Shown: positions 52,312-62,053, numbered from the stretch's first letter. The stretch: DNA of 64,000 nt from Sutterella sp. AM11-39 (GCF_003472385.1 NZ_QRLV01000005.1:87563-151562), one strand, 5' to 3'. The notes: a model not told the origin generated them from the sequence alone. Numbers and translations are program-made.

Positions 52312-54183
52312 TTAAGCGCGAGCGTGCGAGAGGTACATTTCTTCAATTTGAGCGGCAAAAAGCTCGTTAAGCGGCTTGCGCTTGAGCTTGAGCGTCGGGG
52401 TGAGCAAACCGTTGTCGATGGTCCACGGCTCAAGCGTGAGCACCACATTGCGCGGTAGCGCATAGTGCGGAAAGCCTGCTGCTGCCGCGCGTGCGCGCTT
52501 CAAAACAGCCGAACGCACGGCGTTGCTTTGCAGCGCCAGTTTGTCGTTGGGGTCGACGCCGAGTTTGGCGGCAAGCTTCTTCCATTCTTCGGGGTTTAGA
52601 ACGGCTACGAAGGAAATGAAGGGACGCGCTTCACCCACAACGAAAGTCTGCGCAAAGAGCGGATCCGTTTCGAGCGCGAGTTCCAAATCAACGGGCGGCA
52701 CCTTTTCTCCGGTACTCGTTACGATGATTTCCTTGATGCGGCCGCGAATGCGCAGCAGACCCTCTTCGTTAAATTCGCCGACGTCGCCCGTGGAGAGCCA
52801 TCCGTCGGGCGAGAGGACTCTGGCGGTGTCTTCCGGACGGTTCCAGTAGCCCTTCATGACGGAAGGCGCGCGAATCTGGATTTCATTGGTATCCGGCGCC
52901 AGGCGCAGCTCTACGTTCGGGAAGGTGCGGCCGACGGTGTCGGGCTGATTGAGCGTAAGTGAATTGCCGGCGATGATGGGCGAAGCCTCGGTCATGCCGT
53001 AACCCTGAATTGGAGGGATTCCCAGACCGCAGAACATGCGGGCAACCTTGTGGTTGAGTGCGGCGCCGCCAGCGATGGCGACCTTGAGCTTGCCGCCGAA
53101 CTGCAGTGCGACCTTGTTGGCCACCAGATGCTTGAGAATCGGCCACACGATCGGATCAAGCCAGGACAGGGAAGTCGCAGTCACGGGCAGACGGTTGGCT
53201 TTGCAGAACCGGCGCCAGCCCACATCAACGCAGGTGTTAAAGAGCGCGCGGGCGATGGCCGATTGCTTGCCCAGACGATCCAGAATGCGGGCGTAAATGC
53301 GCTCGTAGATGCGAGGCACCGAAATAAGAACGTCGGGATGCACTATGCGGAAGTCTTCGCTCAACAGCATGATCGAACGATTGAAGACGATGGTGCAACC
53401 CATGCCGAGTGGCAGGTAGTAGCCCGCCGTACGTTCAAATGTGTGCGAAAGCGGCAGGAACGACAGAAAGACGTAGCCCGGCTGCGGCGCCGGAGCTATG
53501 TGTTCGAGCGTGGCAATTACGTTGGAGACGACATTGTTGTGCGTGAGCATGACGCCCTTGGGTTTGCCGGTGGTGCCGGACGTGTAGACGATGGCGGCCA
53601 GATCCTCGGGGGCGGGACCCTCGGGCAACTGATCAACGCCGTGTCCCAGTGCCAGAAAGTCATCAACACCGTAAATCTTGGGGCCGCCGCGCTTTTGTTT
53701 GGCGGGTGTTACCTCATCGGTGAGGATGACTGTCTTAAGAGCGGGCAGTTTTTCTCGGACGGCTTCAATGGCAAGCCATCGTTCGTATTTATTTGTGATC
53801 AGACATTCTGCACCGCTGTCTCCGAGGATGAAGGACAACGATCCTGGCGTGTCGATGGCGTGCAACGGTACGGGGATCATTGCGTTTGCGAGCACTGCCT
53901 GGTCGGCGAGTACGTGATCGACGGAATTGTTGAGCAGAATGCTCACACGGGCGCCGCGCGTCAAGCCGAGACCGGCGAGCGCCTTGCGCCATTCGACGAT
54001 GCGGTCGTTGAGTTCCAGGTAGCTGAGCGGTTCCCAGGTGTTGGTCGTACGGTCAAACTGCTTCAGGGCAATTTCGCCGCCCGTGAGCGAAGCCCGCAGG
54101 GGAACGAATTGATCAAGCGTGGTGCATTGCTTCAGAGCTGCAAGACGCTGCGCGGAATTGTCAACGGTTCTCTGATTCGACAT
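52312..54183 (-). CDS. Long-chain acyl-CoA synthetase (AMP-forming)
   Basis: 623 residues, ANL superfamily. The ATP-binding P-loop IVYTSGTTGKPKGVMLTH, the A5-type QGYGMTEASP, the hinge region GWLSTGDVGEFNEEGLLRIRGRIKEIIV and the C-terminal TPTLKLKRKPL are intact. The long form with a LSWLDPIVWPILKHLVANKVALQFGGKLK middle resembles FAA1/FadD15-type ligases. It activates fatty acids as CoA thioesters at the inner face of the membrane. ATG 54183 is preferred over a TTG two codons upstream. No beta-oxidation genes are nearby. Confidence 0.88.
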   Translation of the reverse strand: MSNQRTVDNSAQRLAALKQCTTLDQFVPLRASLTGGEIALKQFDRTTNTWEPLSYLELNDRIVEWRKALAGLGLTRGARVSILLNNSVDHVLADQAVLANAMIPVPLHAIDTPGSLSFILGDSGAECLITNKYERWLAIEAVREKLPALKTVILTDEVTPAKQKRGGPKIYGVDDFLALGHGVDQLPEGPAPEDLAAIVYTSGTTGKPKGVMLTHNNVVSNVIATLEHIAPAPQPGYVFLSFLPLSHTFERTAGYYLPLGMGCTIVFNRSIMLLSEDFRIVHPDVLISVPRIYERIYARILDRLGKQSAIARALFNTCVDVGWRRFCKANRLPVTATSLSWLDPIVWPILKHLVANKVALQFGGKLKVAIAGGAALNHKVARMFCGLGIPPIQGYGMTEASPIIAGNSLTLNQPDTVGRTFPNVELRLAPDTNEIQIRAPSVMKGYWNRPEDTARVLSPDGWLSTGDVGEFNEEGLLRIRGRIKEIIVTSTGEKVPPVDLELALETDPLFAQTFVVGEARPFISFVAVLNPEEWKKLAAKLGVDPNDKLALQSNAVRSAVLKRARAAAAGFPHYALPRNVVLTLEPWTIDNGLLTPTLKLKRKPLNELFAAQIEEMYLSHARA

Positions 54184-54314
54184 CTTCAATCTGATAAAGC
54201 AAGGCGGAGTGCCGCAATTGGCGGCTCCGTATCTTTCGGAGCAAGCTGCGCAAAAATTTTAGCGCAGAGCTAGTTGGCGGCGATAAGCCCTTTTTTCGTT
54301 GATTTTGAACGAAG

Positions 54315-55244
54315 TTATTCGCTGAAAAGCCCAGTTGAGAGATAACGCTCGCCCGAGTCGGGAAAAATGACGACGATGCGTCCATGATCATAGGGCGGTT
54401 TGCGGGCCAAACGAACGGCAGCCTCAAGAGCGCTGCCCGAACTGATGCCTACGAAAACGCCGTCGGTTTTAAGAACCAGACGCGTCATTGCCGCCGCCTC
54501 TTCATTGCCGACTTGCATGACTTCATGGTAGACCGATGTGTCGAGTGTTCCCGGAACAAACCCTGCGCCGATACCTTGGATTTTGTGCGGACCGGCTTTA
54601 CCGCCGGACAGGACGGGTGAGCCCTTGGGTTCGACCGCGACGACGCGAATGCCGGGATCGCAGCGTCGCAGGAATTGGCCGGTGCCCGTGATCGTTCCAC
54701 CCGACCCGACGGCGCTGACAAACGCGTCGATGCGTCCTTGCATATCGTCCCAGATTTCGGGTCCGGTGGTCTCGTAGTGCGCCTTGGCGTTGGCGGCATT
54801 GTCAAATTGGTTGGGCATGAAGGCACCCGGCGTGGAGGCAACGATTTCCTTGGCTTTGTCGACGGCTCCGCTCATACCGAGCGAGGCCGGCGTAAGCACG
54901 ATTTCCGCGCCGTAAGTTTTGAGCAGCATGCGGCGCTCCACGCTCATTGATTCGGGCATGGTAAGAACGGTGCGAAAACCCAAGGCTCGTGCCACCAGCG
55001 CAAGACCGATGCCGGTGTTGCCGCTGGTCGGCTCCACGATGAGGCCGCCCGGCAGAAGTTTTCCTTCGGCCTGAGCCGTCTTGATCATGGAGAGTGCCGC
55101 ACGGTCCTTGATGCTGCCGCCGGGGTTGAAGCATTCGAGCTTGGCGAAAATCTGGGCGGTCAAGCCGAGCTCTTTTTCAAGTCCTTTGAGTTCCAGAAGC
55201 GGCGTGCGCCCGATGGTTTCGGTGATGGATTGGCAAAGTGACAT
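54315..55244 (-). CDS. cysK: Cysteine synthase A (O-acetylserine sulfhydrylase)
   Basis: 309 residues, a PLP-dependent fold type II enzyme. The Schiff-base lysine is Lys46 in NPGGSIKDRAA, the substrate loop is PTSGNTGIGLA, and the phosphate-binding loop is GSGGTITGTG. It makes cysteine from O-acetylserine and sulfide. CysK is favoured over CysM by length and by PNQFDNAANAKAHYETTGPEI. It is separated from the acyl-CoA ligase by 131 bases, in which I see no feature. Confidence 0.92.
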   Translation of the reverse strand: MSLCQSITETIGRTPLLELKGLEKELGLTAQIFAKLECFNPGGSIKDRAALSMIKTAQAEGKLLPGGLIVEPTSGNTGIGLALVARALGFRTVLTMPESMSVERRMLLKTYGAEIVLTPASLGMSGAVDKAKEIVASTPGAFMPNQFDNAANAKAHYETTGPEIWDDMQGRIDAFVSAVGSGGTITGTGQFLRRCDPGIRVVAVEPKGSPVLSGGKAGPHKIQGIGAGFVPGTLDTSVYHEVMQVGNEEAAAMTRLVLKTDGVFVGISSGSALEAAVRLARKPPYDHGRIVVIFPDSGERYLSTGLFSE

Positions 55245-55280
55245 ACTGACCTCAAGTGGTGAGAAAACCGTGTGCCGTAC

Positions 55281-57953
55281 TTAAGGAATGATGTTTCCGG
55301 AAAGAGGTACGGGCTCGATGCGTCCGAGCAGATCCGTAAGATGGATCGGATCGTTCGTGTAGCGGGAATACTGCACGGTATTGGCGGTAACGCGCATCAC
55401 GTAGTCACGGGTTTCCGAATAGGGAATCGTTTCGGCAAAAAGCGCTCCTTCGACTTCCTTGGTGAGCGTTGAGCGCCAAGCGGCGGCTTTGGATGGGCCT
55501 GCGTTGTAGCTTGCGGTAGCAAGCGTCACATTGGGGCTCACGTTCTCTCTGACGAGGCGCAGATACTGCGTTCCCAGAAACAGATTGGTGTCGATGTCGG
55601 AGATCTTGCTGTTGTTATAACCTTTAAGTCCCGTCTGCTTGGCGACCCAGCGGGCCGTTGATGGCATGACCTGCATCAAGCCGCGTGCGCCCGCGGAACT
55701 GAGTGCCAAGCTGATAAAGCGCGACTCTTGACGAATAAGGCCGAAGACCAGATTTTGCGGTAGCTGTGCTTCGTCGGCAGCCCGATTGATCTTGTCGGCA
55801 AAAGGCTTCGGGTAGAGCTGGTTGAAGGCGGCAGCCCGGCCGGTGCTGGCGGCTGTGTTGATGCGGCGATGCTCCAGCCCGAGAGCGCCTGCGTATTCCG
55901 CAATTTCTAAGCGTTCGCGATTCTTCATGCCGATCAGGGCCCAGTTCCATTCGCGATGCCCCTCGTAGGGTAGACCCAGCGCGTAAAAGCGCACCGCGCG
56001 TTGGACGGAAGGATTCTTGGAAAACTTGGCAAAACTTTCCTTTGAGGGCTCGGGCTTCATGCTTTCGGGACCTTTGTGATAAGGTTTCCCGAGGAAGTCT
56101 GCGGCCAGAAGGTTGTAGAACTCATAGCCGCGCACGAGGCTTTGCATCAATTTGTCGGCCTGCGCTTTCTTGCCGACGGCCGCGAGCATGCGAGCCCGCC
56201 AATACGTCCAGTTGTCGGCTTTTTTCACGGAGGGAGAAAGCCGAGAAATCGCGGACAGCACCTCTTGAGGCGTGCCGTTGCGCAATGCGGCGCGAGCCTG
56301 CCAGACCAGTACCGTGGCGCCGTTGACGATCAGCGTCGAGGAGGCGGCCGATTTCAATCCTTCGCCGGCAAGCTTGTAGTAACGCAGACTTGCGGCATCC
56401 TGATCCACAGCCGCTTCATAACCGATACGCCCCCACAAGAGCGCCTTGGTGGAGGAATTGATGCGTCCGTCGGTGGCGTGTGCGATCGTGACAGCTGCGC
56501 CGATGTCTTTCTGTACGATGCGAAGCGAAGCGGCGATCAAAAGGCGAACGGGTTTTTTCTTGAGCACTTTGCGGTTGCGCTGCAGCCAGCGCGACGGATT
56601 GGTCAGAATCTGCGAAAGCTCTTTCTTGTTAACCGGTAGGTATTTGGCAGGCGTTTCCTTGACCAACTGCGTAGCCAGCGTGTAGCGCTTTTTCTGCAGC
56701 AAAATCAACAGGTACTGCCACGTCCAACTGCGGTCGGCCTCAAGTGTTCTGGCGGCAAGTTTCTTGCACGCGTCAATTTGCGGTGCCGTGGTGCGCAACA
56801 GCAGACTCTTGGCTTGTGCAAGTGCCTGCGCGGAGGGTTTGCCGCTTCCGAGCGCAAACGTTTGGCGCATGCACAGGATGTCGCGCTCTTCTCGATTCCA
56901 CTTGAGTTTCGGATAAAGGGCGGCAAAGCGCTTGGCATCGTTGGCTTGAGCGGCATAGCGCAGCCAATCCGTGCGGGCGCGTTCGGCAAGATATTCCGAC
57001 TCATGCATTTCGATAAAGCGTGCGTAGCGCTTTTCGACGGCGGCCGTGAGCTTCTTGTTTTTTTTGAGATCCTGCTCGGCTTGGGCGTTGATTTCCCAAA
57101 GTTCGACATAGCCGCCCAGTGGATGATTCTTGACGCGTGCTGCCAGGGTCTTCAATTGAGCAACGTCGTTTTTCTGCGCGGCCTTCCGGGCAGCCAAAAT
57201 GTCTTCGTCGCCTTCGAGTTCTTCGCCGAAGTGCGCGGGAAGAAGGTTGCTCGAAAGCGTTGCGGGCGGAACGAGCGTGTAGTCGGCCTTGGAAACAGGT
57301 TCAATAACAAAGCCCTGCTGCGGGACGACTGGAGCGGGAGAATAGGACGCAACCTGAGCGGTTTCGGATGTAGCAGTTGTGCCTGGCGTCAGCGGGGATG
57401 CGGGCACAGTTTCGCCCGTGACAACGACGGCGACGCTCGGATCGATCTTGAGGGTTTCCACCGGCTCGGTCTTTTCTGCCACGACAGGTTCGGAGGCGGC
57501 TTCGGCTGCGGCAGGCGTAATGGGAGTGGGCGGTGTCAGAGGCTGTCCGGAAACCGTGATGGCGGTTTCTCGAATGCCGTCGGCCGATTCGGTGACGGTT
57601 GTTTCGCGAATGCCCCCGACAGGCTGAGGCGAGACGGCGGTCGGTTCTGCAACGACGGCAGAGGGCTGAATTTCGGTTGGGTAGACAGGCTCGGAAACGG
57701 TTTCACGCACGGTTTGCGACGCGGGTGCCGCACCGCTCGGCGTTTCGGCCTGAGCGGCAGCTTCGATTTCCTGCGGCAACTCGCGGCCGTCAAACTGCGA
57801 TTCGATGCGTTCAATGCGGCTTTCTTCGATCTGCGCGGCAATTTCCTCTTCGGTGAGCTCCCGTTGACGAATGGCGGTTAGCTCTTCGATAGCCGGCGTC
57901 GTGACGGCCGAAGAGGCGAGCAAAAGCGAATAGACTGTAGCGGCAAATGGCAT
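55281..57953 (-). CDS. Soluble lytic murein transglycosylase with long N-terminal extension
   Basis: About 890 residues, against about 645 for Slt70. A short hydrophobic leader is followed by a ~200-residue Ala/Pro/Thr/Val/Glu-rich segment with a repeated GIRET motif (residues near 115 and 127). Then comes the alpha-helical Slt superhelix and the C-terminal SLT catalytic domain: LIRQESRF with the catalytic Glu, SAGARGLMQVMPSTA and ATASYNAGP. It cleaves peptidoglycan to anhydromuropeptides, the cargo of AmpG. ATG 57953 is a best guess, with no good ribosome site; the leader lacks the usual positive charge. It is divergent from the cyclo-ligase gene. Confidence 0.88.
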   Translation of the reverse strand: MPFAATVYSLLLASSAVTTPAIEELTAIRQRELTEEEIAAQIEESRIERIESQFDGRELPQEIEAAAQAETPSGAAPASQTVRETVSEPVYPTEIQPSAVVAEPTAVSPQPVGGIRETTVTESADGIRETAITVSGQPLTPPTPITPAAAEAASEPVVAEKTEPVETLKIDPSVAVVVTGETVPASPLTPGTTATSETAQVASYSPAPVVPQQGFVIEPVSKADYTLVPPATLSSNLLPAHFGEELEGDEDILAARKAAQKNDVAQLKTLAARVKNHPLGGYVELWEINAQAEQDLKKNKKLTAAVEKRYARFIEMHESEYLAERARTDWLRYAAQANDAKRFAALYPKLKWNREERDILCMRQTFALGSGKPSAQALAQAKSLLLRTTAPQIDACKKLAARTLEADRSWTWQYLLILLQKKRYTLATQLVKETPAKYLPVNKKELSQILTNPSRWLQRNRKVLKKKPVRLLIAASLRIVQKDIGAAVTIAHATDGRINSSTKALLWGRIGYEAAVDQDAASLRYYKLAGEGLKSAASSTLIVNGATVLVWQARAALRNGTPQEVLSAISRLSPSVKKADNWTYWRARMLAAVGKKAQADKLMQSLVRGYEFYNLLAADFLGKPYHKGPESMKPEPSKESFAKFSKNPSVQRAVRFYALGLPYEGHREWNWALIGMKNRERLEIAEYAGALGLEHRRINTAASTGRAAAFNQLYPKPFADKINRAADEAQLPQNLVFGLIRQESRFISLALSSAGARGLMQVMPSTARWVAKQTGLKGYNNSKISDIDTNLFLGTQYLRLVRENVSPNVTLATASYNAGPSKAAAWRSTLTKEVEGALFAETIPYSETRDYVMRVTANTVQYSRYTNDPIHLTDLLGRIEPVPLSGNIIP

Positions 57954-58017
57954 CGGAAAAAACCACAAGAAAAAAGGCGCGTGTCCATGAGTCGGACAAG
58001 CTCACACCCATAGCACC

Positions 58018-58665
58018 ATGATAACGGCAAATAACAGCGCTGATTTCAAAGCGATCTCCCGACAATCGTTACGAAAATTAATGTTGGAGAAGCGCCGCCG
58101 CGTACAGGTTGAATGTCCGACGGCGGTGGAAAGCCTTTCGGCGTATCTGTTGCAATGGCTCGCCGAGCGGGCGGTTTCCCGATTGGGGTTTTATCGGCCG
58201 ATAAAAAGCGAGCCGGATCTTACGGAGCCGCTTTTGACTTGGAAACTCGGTTCCCCGCAGCGTTGCCTTTGCGTGCCGGTGGTCGATGACAGTCGAAGCA
58301 AGACCATGCACTACGCGCGCTGGGACGCCGAACGCGTGCGTATCGGATGCTACGGCATTGAGGAGCCGGTCGAGGACATTCTTGTCGATCCCGAGGTGAT
58401 TTTGGTTCCATGCGTGGGTGTGACGCGGGAAGGATTTCGTTTGGGTAACGGCGGCGGTTATTTTGATCGGTGGCTCGCCGAGCGGCAAAAAACGCCGGGG
58501 CTTGTAACGGTAGCCGTGGCGTTTGATTGCCTGGTGACGGAAGATTTTGTGCCGGAGATTTTTGACATTCCGTTGGATTGGATCTTGACGGAATCGGGGA
58601 TGCGTCCGGCGGAAAAGAAAACGGGCCGCAACACGATGGATGCAGCCCGTTTGATGCAACACTAA
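58018..58665 (+). CDS. 5-formyltetrahydrofolate cyclo-ligase
   Basis: 215 residues (YgfA/MTHFS family). It converts 5-formyl-THF to 5,10-methenyl-THF with ATP. It has the N-terminal RQSLRKLMLEKRR, the central IKSEPDLTEPLL and the C-terminal VPCVGVTREGFRLGNGGGYFDRWL, which is the nucleotide-binding signature. No 6S RNA gene lies upstream, as it often does in gammaproteobacteria; the 64-base gap is shared with slt. The last codons also contain the terminator of the convergent ahcY. Confidence 0.9.
   Translation: MITANNSADFKAISRQSLRKLMLEKRRRVQVECPTAVESLSAYLLQWLAERAVSRLGFYRPIKSEPDLTEPLLTWKLGSPQRCLCVPVVDDSRSKTMHYARWDAERVRIGCYGIEEPVEDILVDPEVILVPCVGVTREGFRLGNGGGYFDRWLAERQKTPGLVTVAVAFDCLVTEDFVPEIFDIPLDWILTESGMRPAEKKTGRNTMDAARLMQH
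58612..58650 (-). terminator. Terminator of ahcY inside the cyclo-ligase coding end
   Basis: On the minus strand ACGGGC (58650-58645) pairs with GCCCGT (58626-58621), extended by a GC pair past one mismatch, then TTTCTTTTCC. It lies within the 3' codons of the convergent cyclo-ligase gene. Confidence 0.65.
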
Positions 58666-58668
58666 CGA

Positions 58669-60069
58669 TTAATAGCGATAGTTTTCGCTCTTGTAGGGAC
58701 CTTCGACCTTGACGCCGATGTAGTCAGCCTGCTTCTGCGTCAGAACGGAAAGTTCGGCGTTGAGCTTGGTGAGCTGCAGACGGGCAACTTTTTCGTCGAG
58801 AATCTTCGGAAGGATGTAGACGCCCACCGGATATTTGTCCGTGTTGGTGAAGAGTTCGATCTGAGCGAGAACCTGATTGGCAAAGGAGCTCGACATCACG
58901 TACGAGGGGTGACCCGTGGCGCAACCGAGGTTCACGAGACGGCCTTCGGCCAGAAGAATGATGCGGTTGCCGGAGGGGAGTTCAATGTGGTCGACCTGCG
59001 GTTTGATGTTTTCCCACTTGTACTGTTTCATGGAGGCGACGTCAATTTCGCTGTCGAAATGGCCGATGTTGCAGACGATGGCCTGATCCTTCATGCGAAT
59101 CATATGATCGTGCGTGATCACGTGGTAGTTACCGGTGGCTGTGACAAAAATGTCTGCCTTGTCGGCGGCCCATTCCATCGTGACGACGCGGTAGCCTTCC
59201 ATGGCGGCCTGCAGGGCGCAGATCGGGTCGACTTCGGTAACCCAGACCTGAGCTGAGAGTGCACGCAGTGCCTGAGCGCAGCCCTTACCCACGTCACCGT
59301 AACCGCACACCACGGCGATCTTGCCCGCGACCATCACGTCGGTGGCGCGCTTGATGCCGTCGACAAGCGATTCGCGGCAGCCGTAGAGGTTGTCGAACTT
59401 GCTCTTTGTCACAGAGTCGTTGACGTTGATGGCGGGAATCTTGAGTTCGCCTTTGGCGGCCATTTGATAGAGGCGATGCACGCCGGTGGTCGTTTCTTCG
59501 CTCACACCCTTGATGTGAGCCAGGCGCTTGGAGTACCAGTGCGGATCTTCCTGCAGGTGAGCGCGGATGGCGGCAAAGAGCACTTCTTCTTCTTCGCTTT
59601 CAGGCTTGTCGAGCACGGATAGGTCGCTTTCGGCCTTGGTGCCGAGGTGCAGCAGCAGCGTGGCATCGCCGCCGTCGTCCAGAATCATGTTGGAGTAGCC
59701 GCCGTCGTCCCATTCGAAGATCTTGTGGGTGTAGTTCCAGTAATCGGTGATCGTTTCACCCTTGACGGCAAACACAGGGATGCCTTCGGCGGCAATGGCG
59801 GCTGCGGCGTGGTCCTGCGTGGAGAAGATGTTGCAGGAAGCCCAACGGACTTCAGCGCCCAGTGCCGTGAGCGTTTCAATCAGAACGGCCGTCTGAATGG
59901 TCATGTGCAGGCTACCGGAAATACGAGCGCCTTTTAAAGGCTGGGCGGCTGCGTATTCCTTGCGAATGGCCATCAGACCAGGCATTTCCGTTTCGGCAAT
60001 GCGGATTTCCTTGCGGCCCCAGTCGGCCAGACCGATGTCGGCGATGATGTAGTTTGCGGTTGCGCTCAT
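58669..60069 (-). CDS. ahcY: Adenosylhomocysteinase (S-adenosylhomocysteine hydrolase)
   Basis: 466 residues. It splits S-adenosylhomocysteine to adenosine and homocysteine, which relieves product inhibition of methyltransferases. It has the NAD-binding [15 protein letters not shown], substrate residues in [16 protein letters not shown] and [21 protein letters not shown], and the C-terminal KSENYRY, which reaches the partner subunit's NAD site. ATG 60069 is preceded by GGAGG 9 bases away; a GTG 9 bases earlier is less likely. The leader carries an SAH riboswitch (60117-60240). Confidence 0.97.
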   Translation of the reverse strand: MSATANYIIADIGLADWGRKEIRIAETEMPGLMAIRKEYAAAQPLKGARISGSLHMTIQTAVLIETLTALGAEVRWASCNIFSTQDHAAAAIAAEGIPVFAVKGETITDYWNYTHKIFEWDDGGYSNMILDDGGDATLLLHLGTKAESDLSVLDKPESEEEEVLFAAIRAHLQEDPHWYSKRLAHIKGVSEETTTGVHRLYQMAAKGELKIPAINVNDSVTKSKFDNLYGCRESLVDGIKRATDVMVAGKIAVVCGYGDVGKGCAQALRALSAQVWVTEVDPICALQAAMEGYRVVTMEWAADKADIFVTATGNYHVITHDHMIRMKDQAIVCNIGHFDSEIDVASMKQYKWENIKPQVDHIELPSGNRIILLAEGRLVNLGCATGHPSYVMSSSFANQVLAQIELFTNTDKYPVGVYILPKILDEKVARLQLTKLNAELSVLTQKQADYIGVKVEGPYKSENYRY

Positions 60070-60116
60070 CTCGCGCACCTCCTTTAGAAAATGAGGATGA
60101 AAAAAGGAAAGGAAAC

Positions 60117-60240
60117 GCGAGCGCCGTTGGAGTCTTTGCCGTCAACGGTGGTTGTGCGGCAGAGAAAAATCGGAGCGTGTGCCCGAGCCTGGACGCAGAC
60201 GGTCAAAAGGTTTGACCCGCGCTTGCAGCGCTCCTCGAGC
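60117..60240 (-). promoter_or_regulatory. S-adenosylhomocysteine (SAH) riboswitch in ahcY leader
   Basis: On the minus strand the leader reads CTCGAGGAGCGCTGCAAG near 60239, CCAGGCTCGG near 60190-60182 and CAACGGCGCTC near 60129-60120. These are the three conserved blocks of the SAH aptamer. GAGCGC at the 5' side pairs with GCGCTC at the 3' side (P1), CGAG pairs with CTCG (P2), and GGTCAAA/TTTGACC forms an internal hairpin. Known SAH riboswitches lie before ahcY in proteobacteria and raise expression when SAH builds up. A TATAAT -10 box (60258-60253) starts the transcript just upstream. Confidence 0.88.
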
Positions 60241-60252
60241 AAAGCCAAGCGC

Positions 60253-60258
60253 ATTATA
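60253..60258 (-). promoter_or_regulatory. -10 box of ahcY/riboswitch promoter
   Basis: A perfect TATAAT on the minus strand places the transcription start near 60246, a few bases before the riboswitch aptamer. The -35 region is weak (GACAAG at 17 bases). Confidence 0.6.
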
Positions 60259-60358
60259 AAAGTCCTAACTTCTTCTTGTCTGACGATTCCGGCCATCAGG
60301 AGCGGTTTGGAGCGCCGTCTTGCGCTATGCTTTTTCAAGTTGCAGTTCGAGACGGCGT

Positions 60359-60916
60359 ATGACGGATAAAAAGCCCACTTCTATTTTTCTGATCGGCATG
60401 ATGGCAAGCGGCAAGTCGACCGTCGGTCGACGACTTGCGGAGCGGCTCGGTTGGGCGTTTTACGATGCCGACCGCGAAATCGAGACGCGCTGTGGTGTAC
60501 CAATATCCTATATTTTTGAAAAAGAAGGAGAGGCGGGATTTCGAGCTCGGGAAACGCAAATGCTGGCTGAGCTGACCGCCAAGGACCGTGTTGTGGTGGC
60601 AACAGGCGGCGGAGCACCGATGTTTGAAATCAATCGAAAGCTTCTTGCCAGAGGCTTGGTGATTCAATTGGCTTCGAGTGTTTCCGACATTATTGAGCGC
60701 ACGCGCTTTGATTCCGTTCGACCACTGCTTGCTGGCGACGACCGTGCAGCGCGCATTCGATCAATCATGCTCGAAAGGGGGCCCGTATACGACGAGGTTT
60801 GCAATGAAAAGGTGATCACATCACGCAAACCGATAGATTTCGTGGTGGAAAAGATTCTGGCGTTGGAAAGCGTGCGAGAAGTGACGCAGCACAAACTCGA
60901 GGGAGGCGAGAAATGA
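60359..60916 (+). CDS. aroK: Shikimate kinase
   Basis: 185 residues. It phosphorylates shikimate in chorismate synthesis. Walker A is GMMASGKSTVG (13-23). The shikimate-binding DADREIE follows, then the Walker B-like VVVATGGGAP and the lid segment RPLL. ATG 60359 matches the family start; an in-frame start 39 bases earlier is unlikely. The stop overlaps the aroB start (ATGA at 60913-60916), giving the common aroK-aroB pair. Confidence 0.95.
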   Translation: MTDKKPTSIFLIGMMASGKSTVGRRLAERLGWAFYDADREIETRCGVPISYIFEKEGEAGFRARETQMLAELTAKDRVVVATGGGAPMFEINRKLLARGLVIQLASSVSDIIERTRFDSVRPLLAGDDRAARIRSIMLERGPVYDEVCNEKVITSRKPIDFVVEKILALESVREVTQHKLEGGEK

Positions 60917-62001
60917 AGGAACTGACAGTGGATCTGGGACAGAGGGCTTATCCAATTCATGTCGGAGAGGGCGCACTGGCGTTGCTCGGAGAAGAGCTCA
61001 AAAGACTGAAGGCGACACGCGTGCTTTTGGTGACCAATTCCACCGTTGGGCCGCTCTACGAGAGGGCCGCACTTCAGAGTATCTGCAAGGCGCAGCCGGA
61101 TCTGCCGGTTGCAGTCGTGACGCTTCCTGACGGGGAATGCTTCAAGGATTTGCACCACATCGAAAAGATTCTCTCGGCAGCTGTGGACGCCGGGCTCGAC
61201 CGCAAGAGCTACATCGTGGCTCTTGGCGGCGGCGTGATCGGTGACATGGCAGGCTTTGCGGCAAGCATGTGGATGCGTGGCATTGATTTCATTCAAGTGC
61301 CCACGACGCTCTTGGCGCAGGTCGACAGCAGCGTGGGCGGCAAAACCGGCGTGAATTTGCCGGCCGGGAAAAACCTCATCGGCGCTTTTCATCAGCCGCG
61401 TTCTGTGATTGCCGATACGACAGTTCTAAAAACATTGCCGCAGCGTGAAATCAGTGCGGGCGTTGCTGAAATCATCAAATACGGCATGCTTGGTGATGCG
61501 GAATTTTTTGCCTATCTCGAAGAGAACATGGCGGCATTGTGCGCCTTGGATGCCGATGTGGTGGCGACGGTTGTGGCGCGCTGTTGCGAAATGAAAAAGG
61601 AAATCGTGCGTGAGGACGAACGGGAGTCAGGCGTGCGAGCCAAACTTAACCTCGGACACACGTTTGGTCACGCCATTGAAAAGCTCACCGGGTATTCGAC
61701 TTGGTTGCACGGCGAGGCCGTGGCAGCAGGTTGCGTGATGGCGGCGATGCTCTCTGAGGAACTGGGGTACTTGAGCGAAGAGGATGTAGCACGCGTGAAG
61801 GCGCTGTTTGAAGCGGCGGGGCTGCCGACCTGCATTTCAGGACTTTCTATGGACGCTGCGATGAAGGCGATGGCTTCCGACAAAAAGTCCGTTGCAGGCG
61901 TCACCCGCTTTGTGCTGATGAAGAAAATCGGCACAAGCTTTGTTCAAGAGGCGCCTCGAGACAAGATTGAGAGCGTGATGATCCGCAGTGGTTGGTACTG
62001 A
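60913..62001 (+). CDS. aroB: 3-Dehydroquinate synthase
   Basis: 362 residues. It converts DAHP to 3-dehydroquinate with NAD+ and a divalent metal. It has the NAD-binding LGGGVIGDMAGFAAS, the substrate-binding VPTTLLAQVDSSVGGKTGVN with KNLIGAFHQP, and the metal-binding LNLGHTFGHAIE and STWLHGEAVAAG. The start overlaps the aroK stop. It ends 3 bases before a hairpin shared with the convergent M61 peptidase gene. Confidence 0.96.
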   Translation: MKELTVDLGQRAYPIHVGEGALALLGEELKRLKATRVLLVTNSTVGPLYERAALQSICKAQPDLPVAVVTLPDGECFKDLHHIEKILSAAVDAGLDRKSYIVALGGGVIGDMAGFAASMWMRGIDFIQVPTTLLAQVDSSVGGKTGVNLPAGKNLIGAFHQPRSVIADTTVLKTLPQREISAGVAEIIKYGMLGDAEFFAYLEENMAALCALDADVVATVVARCCEMKKEIVREDERESGVRAKLNLGHTFGHAIEKLTGYSTWLHGEAVAAGCVMAAMLSEELGYLSEEDVARVKALFEAAGLPTCISGLSMDAAMKAMASDKKSVAGVTRFVLMKKIGTSFVQEAPRDKIESVMIRSGWY

Positions 62002-62003
62002 TC

Positions 62004-62039
62004 AAAACGGCGCCCGAAATGTCTATTTCCAGGGCGCCG
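62004..62039 (-). terminator. Terminator of M61 peptidase gene (possibly both genes)
   Basis: CGGCGCCC (62008-62015) and GGGCGCCG (62032-62039) form an 8-bp stem, with an inner GAAAT/ATTTC stem. On the minus strand TTTT follows; on the plus strand only CTTGTTG. Confidence 0.7.
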
Positions 62040-62053
62040 CTTGTTGAAGAGCG

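Noticed and set aside
58003..58017. 6S RNA gene next to the 5-formyl-THF cyclo-ligase gene
   Set aside because: The upstream gap is only 64 bases and is occupied by the divergent slt start, too short for the ~180-base 6S RNA.
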